Assembly (NCBI GenBank): GCA_014238125.1
Contig: JABABS010000021.1
Location: 1 to 38,602 of the forward strand
Source: Phycisphaerales bacterium
Lineage (GTDB): Bacteria > Planctomycetota > Phycisphaerae > Phycisphaerales > SM1A02
DNA: 38,602 bases
Direction: 5' to 3'
Shown here one piece after another: positions 30,406 through 38,078 of the stretch; position 1 is the stretch's first letter; the number at the start of each line of letters is the position of its first letter. The notes below the pieces were generated by a model, which saw only the letters and a program-made list of their open reading frames with translations, was not told the DNA's origin and did no database searches. The position numbers and the translations under genes were made by a program.

Positions 30406-30636
30406 ATGACACGTATGAAGCAATGGTTTGCAATACTTATCGTATGCTCCCTTACATTAGGCTGTACAACGCAATTGGTAATGGACCAAGAAACCCGCCG
30501 GACAATCAATCCTATTGATTTTGTTGGAAATGCAGTACCTAGTCCATTGCCTGCTTCTGACTTAGTCAGCGAAGAGGCAGTAACTGATGAAGTTGCAGAA
30601 ATAGCACACAAAGAAGTCGAATTCGTAGTCGAGTAA
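30406..30636 (+). CDS. Short lipoprotein frame, possibly the 5' part of a split SurA-like gene
   Basis: A 76-residue predicted lipoprotein: MKQWFAILIVCSLTLGC is a signal peptide with lipobox LTLGC (Cys20), followed by a short acidic, disordered-looking tail. A second Met at 30415 would also serve. The frame is open much further upstream, but that part is antisense to the DUF1844 gene and the signal peptide fixes the real start. TATAGT at 30384-30389 is a possible -10. The stop (30634-30636) is followed, in the same reading frame, by three codons, a second stop, and then an open frame that leads straight into the SurA-like protein, which itself has no signal peptide. So this may be the export signal and linker of an ancestral single lipoprotein chaperone. 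Confidence 0.65.
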   Translation: MTRMKQWFAILIVCSLTLGCTTQLVMDQETRRTINPIDFVGNAVPSPLPASDLVSEEAVTDEVAEIAHKEVEFVVE

Positions 30637-30681
30637 TCACTATTATAACCAACACGAATCGGCGCAGCAGTAATAGTTGAA

Positions 30682-31617
30682 TTGTTGGTTGGTCAAGTAA
30701 ATGGTCGACCAATTTTTGCAAACGACATTCTCGAACCAATTGCAGATCAGCTTCTCATTCTTTCTGAGGAAACTAAGTTAGATATTACTGCTTTTAAGAA
30801 TAGTGCTAAGCAACAAATTGCAAATCAAATGCGATCAGTTGTGAAAAGTGAACTATTATTATCTGAAGCGAAATCAGGCATGACTGTTGAGGAGAATCGC
30901 GGTTTGTTTTCATATCTTCAACGTGTTCGAGAAGATATGGCTTCATCCGCTGGCGGCAGCCAAAGTGCAGTGACTAGGTTGTTGCTCGATGAGGAGGGGC
31001 AGACTGTAGATGAGTTTTTAGATTTTAAGCAGCAACAAGTGTTGATTGATCAATTACTTCGAGAAAAAGTTTCTTCGCATATTCAAGTAACGTGGCGAGA
31101 TGTGATGCGTGAATGGGAAAAAAACAAAGATGAATTTAATGCGCCTGGGAAAGTAACACTTGGCATGATTCGTGTTTCGAGTGAGGAAGAAGTCGAAATT
31201 GTAAAAGAATTATTTTCTCATGGCGACTCATTTACAACAGTTGCAACAAACGCTGGTATGAAAAATGGCGGCGTATGGGATACGTTTGAATTTGGTGAAG
31301 AAGGTTTGTCTGGTATTGAGGTTGCCGATTCAATCAAGGCGCACATCACCTCTTTGAATGAAAATGAAATTGCAGGTCCTATTAAAATTGCTTCTTCATA
31401 TTATTGGTTTACAATTATTAAAGTACAAGAGGCGAAGACTGCTTCAATTTGGGAACCTCAAATACAACTGCGTTTGCGTGAATATTTGTTTAGCATTCGA
31501 AATATGGTTGAAGAAAACCGTTTTCTTGATCGCATTCTTGCAGAGGGTAGTTATGATGAGTTCAATGGTATGGTCGAACGAATTTTGCATGTTGCAGTCA
31601 CGCGGTATATGCATTAG
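30682..31617 (+). CDS. SurA-like chaperone / parvulin-type protein lacking a signal peptide
   Basis: A 311-residue protein with the layout of SurA/PrsA-type periplasmic folding factors. The N-terminal VGQVNGRPIFANDI (about 3-16) matches the VNGxPI strand that opens SurA_N domains; a helical region follows, then a parvulin-like region (about 155-265) with IRVSSEEEVEIVKELF, NGGVWDTFEFGE, LNENEIAGPI and YYWFTIIKVQEAK. The canonical first-strand His of parvulins is absent, so isomerase activity is doubtful. The first usable start is TTG at 30682, with no Shine-Dalgarno sequence; the frame stays open back to a stop at 30646-30648. No signal peptide is present, which is odd for this family. YraN follows two bases after its stop. 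Confidence 0.68.
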   Translation: MLVGQVNGRPIFANDILEPIADQLLILSEETKLDITAFKNSAKQQIANQMRSVVKSELLLSEAKSGMTVEENRGLFSYLQRVREDMASSAGGSQSAVTRLLLDEEGQTVDEFLDFKQQQVLIDQLLREKVSSHIQVTWRDVMREWEKNKDEFNAPGKVTLGMIRVSSEEEVEIVKELFSHGDSFTTVATNAGMKNGGVWDTFEFGEEGLSGIEVADSIKAHITSLNENEIAGPIKIASSYYWFTIIKVQEAKTASIWEPQIQLRLREYLFSIRNMVEENRFLDRILAEGSYDEFNGMVERILHVAVTRYMH

Positions 31618-31619
31618 CG

Positions 31620-32024
31620 GTGTTCTTTTGGCGGAGTTTATCGACAGGTGAATTAGGCGAAAAATTAGCTGCAAAATTTTTGCGAAAGAAGGGTTGGCGT
31701 ATTGTGAAGAGAAATCTTCGTATTGATAAAGATGAAATAGACATACTTGCAGTTTCACCAAAAGGCGAAATTCTCGCATTGCTTGAAGTACGATCAACGA
31801 AAAATACCGCGAAAGATCCAAGGGCAACGATTGGGCATAAAAAGCGAAAATGTATCCGAAGAGCAGCAGAAAAATTACGCTCAGTGGCCATTTTTCATCA
31901 TTGCAAAGCGAGAATTGATTTATTAACAGTTAATCTCGGTTTTTCGCCACCCCAAATAGTCCACTACGAGGCTATTATCCCGTTTTCGATGCAAATAAAA
32001 TTGTCTAAATATGAAAATATTTGA
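31620..32024 (+). CDS. yraN: YraN/UPF0102 family endonuclease-like protein
   Basis: A 134-residue protein of the UPF0102 family, related in fold to Holliday-junction resolvase-type nucleases. The pattern TGELGEKLAAKFLRKKGW (9-26), RNLR, then DEIDILAV (38-45) and LLEVRS (54-59) corresponds to the family core G-x-x-GE...A...L...G, EID and EVK. The final catalytic Lys is replaced by Arg (R58). The GTG start lies two bases after the previous stop. Biological role in the family is not established. The gene ends 75 bases before the EF-hand protein gene. Confidence 0.85.
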   Translation: MFFWRSLSTGELGEKLAAKFLRKKGWRIVKRNLRIDKDEIDILAVSPKGEILALLEVRSTKNTAKDPRATIGHKKRKCIRRAAEKLRSVAIFHHCKARIDLLTVNLGFSPPQIVHYEAIIPFSMQIKLSKYENI

Positions 32025-32057
32025 TATATTTTGCAATATTCAGCGTTAAACATATCT

Positions 32058-32075
32058 ACCCAAACCTATTTGGGT
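32058..32075. promoter_or_regulatory. Perfect inverted repeat in the leader of the EF-hand protein gene
   Basis: ACCCAAA (32058-32064), loop CCTA, TTTGGGT (32069-32075): a perfect seven-base dyad 25 bases before the ATG. TTGCAA (32031-32036) and TATCTA (32053-32058) 16 bases apart make a weak candidate promoter that would start transcription inside the dyad. The dyad could be an operator or a 5' leader hairpin. There is no T tract, so it is not a terminator of yraN. Confidence 0.45.
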
Positions 32076-32099
32076 GCGTTCATTTATAAGGAGTAACGA

Positions 32100-33734
32100 A
32101 TGCATTTTACAAAGTCTATTTATAGTGGATTGATTCTCTCAGTCGCCATGGTTGCAATTGCAACACCTGCCTTTTCACAGCCAAGTGACACAGGTAGACG
32201 AGGTGGGGGAATGATGTCACGTGTTACAGCAGGTGGTACATCTCCAGACTACATGCTTCGCGATTTGCGGCGTTTTAATGAAACACTTACACTCGATGAA
32301 GAGCAAACAATGATAGTGGAGCAAATTCTGCGTGATTATGATGAATCATTCAGAGATGCATCCGATGCAAGTCAAGAGGGAATGCGTAACTCCTTTTCTA
32401 ATATGCGGGGTGATGAAAACTCTCCTGCGCGCCAAGAATCACAGCAATTGCGAGAGCGAATGCGAGAGATTCGTGAAAAAATGGATTCCGCTAGCCAACT
32501 TCAAGGTGAAGATGGTATGAAAGAATTACAAGAGCGGTTAAATGTTGAAATGGATGAGATTCATCAGCAAATGAGCGAATCGCGTACTTCGCAGTGGCAA
32601 TCTTCGGAAAGTCAGGCTGCGATGGAAGAATTAGCGTTGTATGTTACAGATCAACTACGACTTAAAAGGCAAATGCGAATTGAATTTGAAACCGATTTAG
32701 TTGCAATTCTTAGCGAAGACCAGCTCCTTCTTTGGCCACCACTGCAAAGAATGTTAATTCGAGATCGTTTATTACCTAAAGGTAGGTTAAGTGGTGAAAC
32801 CCTTGATGTGATGGGTTTAGTTGAACAGCAAGAATTTGATGATGCAACTCTGACTAATTTGATTCCAGCAATCAATAACTGGGATATCTCAGTAACGGCT
32901 GCATTGCAAACTCGCGATGATCATCTAGTAGAAAATCAAGGTTCAATTATGGCGTCTTTTAGATCGATGGATACCGACGGCGAAAATGTTATGAAAGAGC
33001 AAGCAAGGCTTTCTGAAACAGTTCGCCAAATAAATGATAATGCAGTAGAACAAATTGCAATGGCTTTGCCATCAGAAAAAGGTTCTGCGTTTGCACATCT
33101 TGCACGCGAAAAATCGTATCCAAGAATTTTTAGAACTACACGTGTTGAACGTGCTTATCTCGGTGCAATGGAACTCGAAGATATCGAACCTGAAATTCTT
33201 GTTTCGGTTGTTGAGTTATATGACGCATTACTCACGGAATTGGAGTATGCCAATGAGCAAGTTTTATCAGAAACTAAACGCTGGGAGTCTCAAGAAGAAC
33301 TTGATCGTATGAACAGGTTTAGATCGAGAATGTCTGGCAGTGATTCAGAACGTGCTGAAAGTCCAATTCGAAAAGCCGAAGAAAGCCGAGATAAAATTGA
33401 AGAAAATTATCTGGAGCAACTTCGCTTGCTACTCTCTGAAGAACAAATTGAAGAACTTGGTGGATTGAAGAAACGTGAACCAAGAGAAAACCGCTGGCGT
33501 GGCGACAGAGGGGATCGAGGAGACCGTGGAAATCAACGCGGTGGTGACCGCGCAGCATTTATGCAACAGTTCGATAAAAATGGAGATGGCGAAATTAGTG
33601 ATTCCGAGCGAGAAGGAATTCGTGAACACTTCCGTAATGGCGGCGGCCCTCCTAGAGGGAATAGCGCTGGGAATCGCGGTTCTGGCGGCGGTGGTTCAGG
33701 GAACCAAGGCGGCGGTGGCCGACCTCCTCGTTAA
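32100..33734 (+). CDS. Secreted Spy-like protein with one EF-hand and a Gly-rich tail
   Basis: A 544-residue exported protein of unknown function. A signal peptide ends about PAFSQ (residue 27). The mature part is mostly charged helix: DLRRFNETLTLDEEQTMIVE (about 57-76) resembles the LTxEQ helices of Spy/CpxP-like periplasmic proteins, and similar LSEDQLLLWPPLQ and LSEEQIEELGGL segments recur, with a long Arg/Glu coiled region between. An Arg/Gly/Asp-rich stretch (DRGDRGDRGNQRGGD) leads into a canonical EF-hand loop DKNGDGEISDSE (492-503) and a Gly-rich tail. The Shine-Dalgarno site AAGGAG is seven bases from the ATG, the strongest in the window, so expression is probably high. A perfect hairpin terminator follows. 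It stands alone as a single-gene unit. Confidence 0.85.
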   Translation: MHFTKSIYSGLILSVAMVAIATPAFSQPSDTGRRGGGMMSRVTAGGTSPDYMLRDLRRFNETLTLDEEQTMIVEQILRDYDESFRDASDASQEGMRNSFSNMRGDENSPARQESQQLRERMREIREKMDSASQLQGEDGMKELQERLNVEMDEIHQQMSESRTSQWQSSESQAAMEELALYVTDQLRLKRQMRIEFETDLVAILSEDQLLLWPPLQRMLIRDRLLPKGRLSGETLDVMGLVEQQEFDDATLTNLIPAINNWDISVTAALQTRDDHLVENQGSIMASFRSMDTDGENVMKEQARLSETVRQINDNAVEQIAMALPSEKGSAFAHLAREKSYPRIFRTTRVERAYLGAMELEDIEPEILVSVVELYDALLTELEYANEQVLSETKRWESQEELDRMNRFRSRMSGSDSERAESPIRKAEESRDKIEENYLEQLRLLLSEEQIEELGGLKKREPRENRWRGDRGDRGDRGNQRGGDRAAFMQQFDKNGDGEISDSEREGIREHFRNGGGPPRGNSAGNRGSGGGGSGNQGGGGRPPR

Positions 33735-33756
33735 TAAGGACTCAAACGAATAGATT

Positions 33757-33790
33757 AAACTGCCTCAAAGTAATCTTTGAGGCAGTTTTA
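33757..33790 (+). terminator. Strong rho-independent terminator
   Basis: AAACTGCCTCAAAG (33757-33770), loop TAAT, CTTTGAGGCAGTTT (33775-33788): a perfect 14-base-pair stem ending in a TTTT run. It lies 22 bases after the stop of the EF-hand protein gene and terminates it. The AAA on the left arm gives a shorter T tract on the minus strand, so it may also stop rlmN read-through. Confidence 0.9.
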
Positions 33791-33807
33791 CTAGTAGGAT
33801 CATGCAT

Positions 33808-33827
33808 GTTTATTTCTTGAAATAAAC
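33808..33827. repeat. Perfect AT-rich inverted repeat downstream of rlmN
   Basis: GTTTATTTC (33808-33816), TT, GAAATAAAC (33819-33827): a perfect nine-base dyad 23 bases beyond the rlmN stop (rlmN is on the minus strand). With little GC and no T tract on the minus strand it is a poor classical terminator. It may be a 3'-end hairpin or a protein-binding site. Confidence 0.5.
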
Positions 33828-33850
33828 ACAATTAGCTAACCGCGGCGAGT

Positions 33851-34789
33851 TTATTTATTGCCCAGTTGCCCGCAAGCGGCCATGGCATCTCGGCCGAGTG
33901 TAATACGACGGCGGACGAATTGTCCGGTGGTTTTCGCAGCTGCGACGAAGCGATTCACAGATTCTTCCGTTGGTGCAGGCCAAGGGCTGTTGTCTCGGGG
34001 GTTATATGGGATTACATTCAATCCGCAGCCAATTGGTTTGAGATATTCACAAATCTCTAGCGCATGTTCAATGCTGTCATTGACTTCTGGAATTAGTACA
34101 TATTCAGCCAATACTCCTCCGCAATCGTGACGAGGGTAATTCAAGATTGCGTCACGTAATTGTTCCATCGAAACAGCACGTGCAAGTGGCATAATTTGTT
34201 TACGAATTTCGTCATTGGGGGCATTCACCGAAAATGCAAGTGATAAACGCTTGAACCCATCCGTTCTCGCCATTGCAGCAAGCAATTTAATACCTTCTAT
34301 ACGGCCAACTGTAGAAACACAGATGCGAGAACTCGCTATAGCAGGACCGTTGTTATCAGCTAGGATTTCTATGGCAGGAATTACTGCATCAAGATTTTCT
34401 AATGGCTCGCCCATTCCCATGAATACGACGTTGTCGATTTTGGTCCCTAGTGCGTGATACGCTGCGTGCCACTGGGCGACAATTTCGGCTGTGGTAAGAT
34501 TTCGAAGAAGTCCCATTTGGGCTGTCTGACAAAAGTCACATCCCATCGCGCAACCCACTTGAGAAGAAACACAGAGCGTATGCCTTGTTTTTTTAAACCC
34601 CTTGATTGGTAAAATGACAGACTCTGTTTCTAGCCCGTCGTGCAATGTAAGCAAGAATTTCATCGTGCCGCAATCATTCGCCACCTTGCTGGGAGTTATT
34701 GCAGATTCTGCATTCACGGGAGAGGCATTATCACGATAAAACGCTCTCCATTTTTGTATATCGCTATTTTTGCTTTGTACACCTAACAT
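33851..34789 (-). CDS. rlmN: RlmN-like 23S rRNA / tRNA adenine C2-methyltransferase, short N-terminus
   Basis: A 312-residue radical SAM enzyme of the RlmN/Cfr family that methylates C2 of an adenosine (A2503 in 23S rRNA, and tRNA). The cluster motif is CAMGCDFC (CX3CX2C; Cys 80, 84, 87), preceded by the methyl-relay loop TLCVSSQVG. The second catalytic Cys is in AACGQL at the C-terminus, so both mechanistic Cys are present. MGMGEPLENL, RLSLAFSVNAPND, GVLAEYVLIPEVND and NVIPYNP are family blocks. The accessory N-terminal domain is about 40 residues shorter than in Escherichia coli RlmN and lacks its usual helix motif. The ATG at 34789 is used because an upstream ATG (34855) would run into tdh. 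No Shine-Dalgarno site is visible. Confidence 0.9.
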   Translation of the reverse strand: MLGVQSKNSDIQKWRAFYRDNASPVNAESAITPSKVANDCGTMKFLLTLHDGLETESVILPIKGFKKTRHTLCVSSQVGCAMGCDFCQTAQMGLLRNLTTAEIVAQWHAAYHALGTKIDNVVFMGMGEPLENLDAVIPAIEILADNNGPAIASSRICVSTVGRIEGIKLLAAMARTDGFKRLSLAFSVNAPNDEIRKQIMPLARAVSMEQLRDAILNYPRHDCGGVLAEYVLIPEVNDSIEHALEICEYLKPIGCGLNVIPYNPRDNSPWPAPTEESVNRFVAAAKTTGQFVRRRITLGRDAMAACGQLGNK

Positions 34790-34796
34790 GTCGTAC

Positions 34797-34802
34797 AAGA
34801 TA
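34797..34802 (-). promoter_or_regulatory. -10-like hexamer placed for a leaderless rlmN transcript
   Basis: On the minus strand TATCTT ends seven bases before the rlmN ATG at 34789. Together with the overlapping tdh element it lies in the 20-base gap between the two divergent starts. Confidence 0.28.
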
Positions 34803-34803
34803 C

Positions 34804-34809
34804 TAGAAT
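34804..34809 (+). promoter_or_regulatory. -10-like hexamer at the tdh start
   Basis: TAGAAT directly precedes the ATG at 34810 and lies six bases before the second ATG at 34816. A transcript begun at the normal distance would start at 34816, making Met3 the true, leaderless start. Confidence 0.32.
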
Positions 34810-35883
34810 ATGCGTATGGAGCAAAGCACTTTAGGTCAAAGAAGGAAACCAGCACTATTTATAACAGGCGCTGGCGGTGAAGTTGGACATGGACTGATTA
34901 CATCCCTAAGCAGTAACAATAGTGTAGATATTGTTGCTTCTGATTTACGTGATCTCGATGAAGATTTACGATCGCAATGCGCTGAAACATATCTTGCAGA
35001 TGTGTGCGATCGTGACGCACTCGATCGTCTCCTCTCAATGTATCAAGTCAAAGAAATATATCACCTTGCTGCAGTTCTGAGTACTCGAGCGGAACTTGCC
35101 CCCGAAGTTGCGCATCAAGTGAATGTCAACGGGACAGTAAACATTCTTCAAATTGCAGCAGAGCAAGGTCGTATGTATGGCGAGCCGGTCAAGGTTGTTT
35201 TTCCAAGTTCCATTGCTGTATACGGTTTCAGTTCACTTGCACAAAAAACCGAAGCAGGCGCTGTTTCAGAATATGAATATTGCAAGCCTAGAACAATGTA
35301 TGGTTGTAATAAATTGTATTGTGAACATCTTGGGCGTTATTACGCCCACTCCTATCGCCAGCTTGCCCAAGACAGTGTGCAAGGTACAGACAAAAATAGA
35401 GGTGTTGTTGATTTTCGGTGTGTTCGATATCCCGGATTGATTTCAGCAGAAACGATACCAACAGGCGGCACAAGTGACTTTGTCCCTGAAATGGTGCATG
35501 CAGCTGCAAGAGGTGAAGCGTACACGTGTTTTGTACGCGAAGATTCTCGCATCCCATTTATGACAATGCCAGAAGCAATAGATGCCACACTCAAATTAGC
35601 AGCAGCCCCTCGAAATTCGTTGTCGCAAATTGTGTACAACATCGCAAGTTTTAGCCCTTCAGCTGGTGAAGTCGCAGAACTTGTCAAAAAATACTTTCCA
35701 GGAGCGGATATCACTTTTGAGCCAGATGAACGTCGGCAAGTGATTGTCGATTCATGGCCAGAAGCACTCGACTGTAGCGTGGCAGAAAACGACTGGGGAT
35801 TCAAACCATCCTATACACTTGAGCAAGCATTTGAAGAATACCTTGTTCCAAAAATTATTAAACAATACGAAAGCGCGACATGA
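34810..35883 (+). CDS. tdh: L-threonine 3-dehydrogenase, SDR (epimerase-like) type
   Basis: A 357-residue NAD-dependent short-chain dehydrogenase of the extended type. The Rossmann motif is GAGGEVG (20-26); SS at 133-134 and YGCNK (Tyr164, Lys168) form the catalytic set. RYPGLIS, TSDFVPEMVHAA and CFVREDSRIPFMTMPEAID distinguish threonine dehydrogenases from sugar epimerases. It oxidises threonine to 2-amino-3-ketobutyrate. This is the zinc-independent form, not the medium-chain Tdh of Escherichia coli. It overlaps kbl by four bases (ATGA), which confirms the pathway. The start may be Met3 (34816); there is no Shine-Dalgarno site. Confidence 0.92.
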   Translation: MRMEQSTLGQRRKPALFITGAGGEVGHGLITSLSSNNSVDIVASDLRDLDEDLRSQCAETYLADVCDRDALDRLLSMYQVKEIYHLAAVLSTRAELAPEVAHQVNVNGTVNILQIAAEQGRMYGEPVKVVFPSSIAVYGFSSLAQKTEAGAVSEYEYCKPRTMYGCNKLYCEHLGRYYAHSYRQLAQDSVQGTDKNRGVVDFRCVRYPGLISAETIPTGGTSDFVPEMVHAAARGEAYTCFVREDSRIPFMTMPEAIDATLKLAAAPRNSLSQIVYNIASFSPSAGEVAELVKKYFPGADITFEPDERRQVIVDSWPEALDCSVAENDWGFKPSYTLEQAFEEYLVPKIIKQYESAT

Positions 35884-37094
35884 CTACAGCAAGCACATTA
35901 TTCTTCGATCGTTCCTCTGCTATTCTTGCTCACCTTGAAGAAACTGGACAATTCAAACAATTACAAATGATTGAGTCGCCAATGGGTCCGCGAATTTCCA
36001 TAAGAGGTAAAGGGGAAGTCGATTGTTTTTGCTCAAACAATTACCTTGGCCTTGCAAATCATCCTGATGTTGTTGAAGCTGGCATTGAAGGATTACGAAA
36101 ATATGGTGCCGGAACTGCATCTGTTCGATTTATTTGCGGAACGTTTGCACCCCACGTTGCACTTGAAGAAAGAATCGCATCTTTTCTTGGTGTGGAAGCA
36201 AGTTACACTTTTGTTTCTTGCTGGAACGCAACTGAAGCGACATTCCCGACATTGTGCCAAGATGGTGATGTGATTGTTTCCGATGAATTGAATCACGCAT
36301 GCATTATCGATTCAATGCGGTTGACGACTTCAATTCACCGCGGTGTTTCAAAATGTATTTATAAACACAGTCATATGGAATCACTTCGTGAAGCGTTAGT
36401 TATTGCTTCAAAGAAGTGTTCTAATGAGGGTTCTATCTTTGTTATCACCGATGGTGTGTTCTCAATGGAAGGCGACATTGCGTTGCTACCAGACATTCGT
36501 TCACTTTGTAATGAATTTTGCGCAGTGCTTGTAGTCGACGATTCCCACGGCACTGGTGTGATGGGTGAAACAGGTCGCGGTACACACGAGCATTACGATA
36601 TGGCAGGAAATGAAATTGACATATTTACTGGCACGCTCGGCAAAGCGCTTGGTGGTGGAGCAGGTGGGTATGTTGCGGGCAAACGAGAGGCAGTTGAACT
36701 CCTCACGCAACGCGGTCGCCCAACCTTATTTTCAAACGCACTGCCAGTCACAGTTGCGTGCTCAGCCAAAGCAGCCATTGATACGCTCGACGGAAATCCT
36801 TCCCTCGTTCAAAAACTAAGAGCTAACGTGGCAGCGGTTCGCGAAGGTATTGGCGAGGTTGGATTTGAAGTTTTAAAATCCCCGACTGCAATTTGCCCAA
36901 TCATTGTTGGTGAAACAGCAACTGCAATTTCAATGAGCAACAAACTTCTTGATATGGGCGTCTTTGCTATTGGCTTTGGCTACCCAGTTGTTCCAGAGGG
37001 AACTGCCCGAATTCGCGTCCAAGTGTCGGCAGCCCATGAACAGGACCATATAGACCGATTATGCGTCGCTTTGAGCGAATTGAAGGGTGATTAG
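35880..37094 (+). CDS. kbl: 2-amino-3-ketobutyrate CoA ligase (glycine C-acetyltransferase)
   Basis: A 404-residue PLP enzyme of the alpha-oxoamine synthase family. It splits 2-amino-3-ketobutyrate with CoA to glycine and acetyl-CoA, completing the threonine breakdown begun by tdh. Visible features are CSNNYLGLANHP (51-62), the cofactor-binding DDSHGTGVMG (220-229) and the Schiff-base Lys255 in GTLGKALGGGAGGY. Length and motifs are standard. The related 8-amino-7-oxononanoate and serine palmitoyl synthases cannot be excluded by sequence motifs alone, but the overlap with tdh makes Kbl by far the most likely. Confidence 0.94.
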   Translation: MTTASTLFFDRSSAILAHLEETGQFKQLQMIESPMGPRISIRGKGEVDCFCSNNYLGLANHPDVVEAGIEGLRKYGAGTASVRFICGTFAPHVALEERIASFLGVEASYTFVSCWNATEATFPTLCQDGDVIVSDELNHACIIDSMRLTTSIHRGVSKCIYKHSHMESLREALVIASKKCSNEGSIFVITDGVFSMEGDIALLPDIRSLCNEFCAVLVVDDSHGTGVMGETGRGTHEHYDMAGNEIDIFTGTLGKALGGGAGGYVAGKREAVELLTQRGRPTLFSNALPVTVACSAKAAIDTLDGNPSLVQKLRANVAAVREGIGEVGFEVLKSPTAICPIIVGETATAISMSNKLLDMGVFAIGFGYPVVPEGTARIRVQVSAAHEQDHIDRLCVALSELKGD

Positions 37095-37151
37095 GGTTCG
37101 CAGTTAGAACCTTGTTACCTCTTCCCCAAGCAAGTGGAATTACAGGTAAAA

Positions 37152-37157
37152 TACAAT
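37152..37157 (+). promoter_or_regulatory. -10-like hexamer placed for a leaderless transcript of the amidinohydrolase gene
   Basis: TACAAT (five of six consensus bases) ends six bases before the ATG at 37164. There is no Shine-Dalgarno site between, and no clear -35. Confidence 0.38.
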
Positions 37158-37163
37158 GTTCCA

Positions 37164-38078
37164 ATGCTTCGATTACACATTCAAAATGAAACGACCAAGT
37201 TAAAGGCCGTCCTGATTGGCATAGCCGATGGTTTTGGGGGCACACCTGCCTTAGAAGATTGTTATGACCCCAAATCTAAACAGCATGTTCTAGCGGGTAC
37301 GTATCCAACAGAAGAGGATTGTTCTGCTGAACTTGATGCGCTGACTCAAATTTTAGTGAAGCACGAAGTGCAAGTATTTAGACCAGAGAATATCAAAGGC
37401 GTAAACCAGATATTCTCACGAGACATAGCCTTTGCCATCGAGGACAAACTTGTGTTGCCAAATATCATTGAACAACGCAGAGGGGAAACCCCGGCACTCG
37501 ACGAATTATTGCAGATGATTGACCCAAGACTTGTCATTTCAATGCCTTCAGAAGCAAGGGCTGAGGGTGGGGACGTGATGCCTTGGAATGAGTTTGTATT
37601 TGTTGGGTATTCAGAGGATAAGGATTTTCAAACATTTACATCGGCAAGAACGAACAAAGCCGGGCTTGATTTCTTGTCGCGCACATTTCCTAACAAGGTT
37701 GTCAAAGGATTTGAATTGAATAAATCGGATGATGATCCTAGAAAAAATGCGCTTCATTTGGATTGTTGTTTTCAACCAATCGGCAAGGGTAAGGCCATTT
37801 TGTATAAAGGCGGGTTTAAACATGCGGCAGATGTTGAGTTTCTAGTGAACTATTTCGGTAGTGAAAACATTATCGAAATTTCTCAAGAAGAAATGTGCGA
37901 AATGCACACAAATATATTTTCTATTTCCGAGGATATAATTATTTCTGAAGTAGGATTCACTCAATTAAATCAAACTTTGCGAGATATTGGATTTACGGTT
38001 GAAGAAGTCCCGTACGCTGAAACAAGCAAAATGGGCGGGCTATTGCGGTGCTCTACAATGCCATTAGTAAGAGCATAA
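37164..38078 (+). CDS. Arginine deiminase / amidinotransferase superfamily hydrolase
   Basis: A 304-residue guanidino-group-modifying enzyme. The superfamily catalytic set is visible: FSRDIAFAI, AEGGDVM (Glu, Asp), HLDCCFQP (His) and the C-terminal nucleophile Cys in GGLLRCSTMPLVR. The fold also serves dimethylargininases and amidinotransferases, so the exact substrate is open; arginine or citrulline derivatives are likely because the next gene is ctlX. The start at 37164 gives the family N-terminus MLRLHIQNETTKLKAVLIG as I recall it; a GTG at 37134 would add ten residues. The ctlX ATG follows its stop immediately, so the two form an operon. Confidence 0.85.
   Translation: MLRLHIQNETTKLKAVLIGIADGFGGTPALEDCYDPKSKQHVLAGTYPTEEDCSAELDALTQILVKHEVQVFRPENIKGVNQIFSRDIAFAIEDKLVLPNIIEQRRGETPALDELLQMIDPRLVISMPSEARAEGGDVMPWNEFVFVGYSEDKDFQTFTSARTNKAGLDFLSRTFPNKVVKGFELNKSDDDPRKNALHLDCCFQPIGKGKAILYKGGFKHAADVEFLVNYFGSENIIEISQEEMCEMHTNIFSISEDIIISEVGFTQLNQTLRDIGFTVEEVPYAETSKMGGLLRCSTMPLVRA

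Noticed and set aside
37095-37115. GGTTC/GAACC hairpin after kbl as a terminator.
   Set aside because: The stem is only five bases and is followed by a mixed sequence without a T run.
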